Shown one piece after another: positions 5,081-6,407 of a stretch of 6,407 nucleotides of DNA. A model generated the notes under the pieces. It saw only the letters and a program-made list of their open reading frames with translations. It did not search any database and had not been told where the DNA came from. Location: assembly GCA_948759685.1 (NCBI GenBank), contig CAQBGY010000195.1:1-6407 (forward strand), given 5' to 3'. The DNA is from an uncultured Eubacterium sp. Its GTDB lineage: Bacteria; Bacillota_A; Clostridia; Lachnospirales; Lachnospiraceae. A program made the position numbers and the translations under genes. The first letter of the stretch is position 1, and every line of letters starts with the position of its first letter.

Positions 5081-6361
5081 ATGGCTATTGTTTATAGAGA
5101 TGAATATGGAATTCCTCATATAGACGCAATAAACTATTGTGATGCTGTAAAAAGTATCGCTTATTGTCATTGTGAGGATGATTTTTATACAATACAGTTA
5201 TTGCTTCTTGCTACGAAACAAAAAAGTGGACATTTTGATGATTGGGATGGACCATATTTAGATCTTATATGTTCTTTTTTCGATATTCCAAATCAATATG
5301 ACATAATTAAAATGCTTTCTAATGAATATCTAGCTCTGATTAAATCATATATTATTGGTGTTAACTTATATGCTGAAAAGCATCAAAATGAAATACTAGA
5401 TAAAACAATTTTTCCGATAAAAGAAAAAGATGTAATAATAGCACAGCATTTAATGGAAATAATAGGAATCCAATTAGATAAACCTTATAGCTTTTTAAAA
5501 GATAGTAGTGAAATATCGTTACCGACAAAACAAGGTTCAAATGCTATAGCTATAGGTCCTAAACGTAGTGCTACGAAACATGCTTTATTAGCTATTAGTC
5601 CGCATCAAACGATAGAAGGACCTTTTTCATTTTATGAAGTACATGTTGTACTAAAGGAGGAAAAATGTGAAATTCATGGCTTCATTCTTCCTTGTACTTT
5701 TGTTATATTTATGGGTACAAATTTTAATATTGCATGGGGAAGTACGGCTAGTTATCCCGAAATGTATAATATTTATAGGGTTGATGTAATAAAGAAGATA
5801 GGTTCAGGAGCTTTTTTTCTTTTGGGTGATGAAAAAATAGCTTTGTATGAAGTAAATTACAGGAATTATACAAAATTATATGGTAAAATTCCATATCCGA
5901 TTTTTAAGAGTTTTTATAGGTCTAAATTGGGAAATGTTATCTCTATAAATGGAATTTATTATCTTATTGATATACCAATGCTAGGAAAACAGTTTGGTTT
6001 TCAACAAGCTTACGAATTAAGTTTATGTGACAATATAGATAAGGTTAAAAAACTCTTGAGACGGACTCAGTATTCATATTTAGATTTTGTTTGTATTGAT
6101 AAATATGATGACATACTATTTGCACATTGTTCTAAAGAAAGGGTAAAGGATGATCCAAAAGATCATTATATTAATGTTTTACCTCAAAATAAGATAATTG
6201 AGATTGAAAAAGATCTCTTTTACAATAATCAGAATATGGTCTTTTTATTAAATCCTGAATGTCAATATATTGTTTCAGTAAATCAATCTCCATTTATGGT
6301 TACTGATACAGATACATATGATTGTAAATATAAGGGGTTAATTTATAGAAGAGATCATTAG
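5081..6361 (+). CDS. Penicillin-acylase-family Ntn-hydrolase, C-terminally truncated
   Basis: Known members of this family hydrolyse amide bonds (beta-lactam side chains, N-acyl-homoserine lactones) after autocatalytic cleavage before a serine that becomes the nucleophile. The hallmarks are present: YRDEYGIPHI (5-14) and AYCHCEDDF (27-35) in the alpha part; G152-S153-N154-A155 at the expected maturation site, with S153 as predicted nucleophile; SPHQT (173-177); HGFILP...GTNFNIAWGST (199-222); and YIVSVNQSPF (396-405), where N401 matches the oxyanion-hole Asn region of penicillin G acylase. The protein is 426 residues, while relatives usually have about 650-800, so roughly the last third of the beta part is missing. 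It has no signal peptide, and an in-frame stop at 5066-5068 rules out an upstream extension. Base composition is far more AT-rich than the tra genes, which points to a separate origin. The substrate is unknown and activity of the truncated form is doubtful. Confidence 0.75.
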   Translation: MAIVYRDEYGIPHIDAINYCDAVKSIAYCHCEDDFYTIQLLLLATKQKSGHFDDWDGPYLDLICSFFDIPNQYDIIKMLSNEYLALIKSYIIGVNLYAEKHQNEILDKTIFPIKEKDVIIAQHLMEIIGIQLDKPYSFLKDSSEISLPTKQGSNAIAIGPKRSATKHALLAISPHQTIEGPFSFYEVHVVLKEEKCEIHGFILPCTFVIFMGTNFNIAWGSTASYPEMYNIYRVDVIKKIGSGAFFLLGDEKIALYEVNYRNYTKLYGKIPYPIFKSFYRSKLGNVISINGIYYLIDIPMLGKQFGFQQAYELSLCDNIDKVKKLLRRTQYSYLDFVCIDKYDDILFAHCSKERVKDDPKDHYINVLPQNKIIEIEKDLFYNNQNMVFLLNPECQYIVSVNQSPFMVTDTDTYDCKYKGLIYRRDH

Positions 6362-6383
6362 TGTCCCATAAAAAATAGGGACT
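6359..6383. repeat. Short inverted repeat after the acylase-like gene; possible IS end or hairpin
   Basis: AGTGTCCC (6360-6367) is mirrored by GGGACT (6378-6383) around an A/T-rich centre, giving GTCCC/GGGAC stems. It begins within the stop codon of the truncated acylase-like gene. No T-tract follows on the plus strand, so an intrinsic terminator is not well supported. An insertion-sequence terminus that truncated the gene would explain the position better, but the inner sequence of any such element lies beyond the window. Confidence 0.3.
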
Positions 6384-6407
6384 AGTTAAACATTAAATAA
6401 ATTTGGC

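Noticed and set aside
6364..6382. Intrinsic terminator after the acylase-like gene
   Set aside because: The stem is only about 5 bp with a 10-nt A/T loop and no following T-run on the plus strand; an IS end fits at least as well.

Overview
This window looks like gut-type Bacteroidales DNA (Bacteroides, Parabacteroides or a relative). The minus-strand genes follow the traA-to-traG order of Bacteroides conjugative transposons (CTnDOT-like ICEs), and the promoters fit the Bacteroidetes pattern TTG-N19..21-TAnnTTTG rather than sigma70. It carries the start of an ICE transfer operon, damaged at its downstream end, with an unrelated AT-rich cargo gene beside its upstream end.

Layout, left to right. 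Positions 1-336 are foreign to the transfer operon. They hold the N-terminus of a minus-strand helix-turn-helix (excisionase/MerR-like) gene, a good Bacteroidetes promoter for it, and two sets of direct repeats in its leader; this resembles the terminal or regulatory region of another integrative element. Positions 337-1629 are a traG (VirB4-type ATPase) gene cut off just after its Walker A motif. Moving right (upstream in the operon) come traF (VirB3-like, DUF4133), traE (VirB2-like, DUF4134), a small membrane-anchored traD-position protein, a tandem-HTH DNA-binding protein, a ribbon-helix-helix-like protein and traA (ParA-type ATPase). All are tightly packed and read leftwards. Positions 4703-5080 form an AT-rich divergent intergenic region with a two-copy composite repeat next to traA, a candidate traA promoter and a promoter for the rightward gene. 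Positions 5081-6361 encode a penicillin-acylase-family (Ntn-hydrolase) protein of much lower GC content. It keeps the recognisable catalytic residues but ends early, and a short inverted repeat that could be an insertion-sequence end follows directly.

How the genes fit together. TraA and the two small DNA-binding proteins are plausible regulatory or DNA-processing factors at the head of the operon. TraE, TraF and TraG would be the pilin, inner-membrane and ATPase parts of the type IV secretion channel. With TraG cut at the P-loop and nothing of traH onward visible, the operon as seen cannot by itself make a working mating apparatus. The acylase-like gene is best seen as laterally acquired cargo, or a remnant of it, and its substrate cannot be deduced from the sequence.
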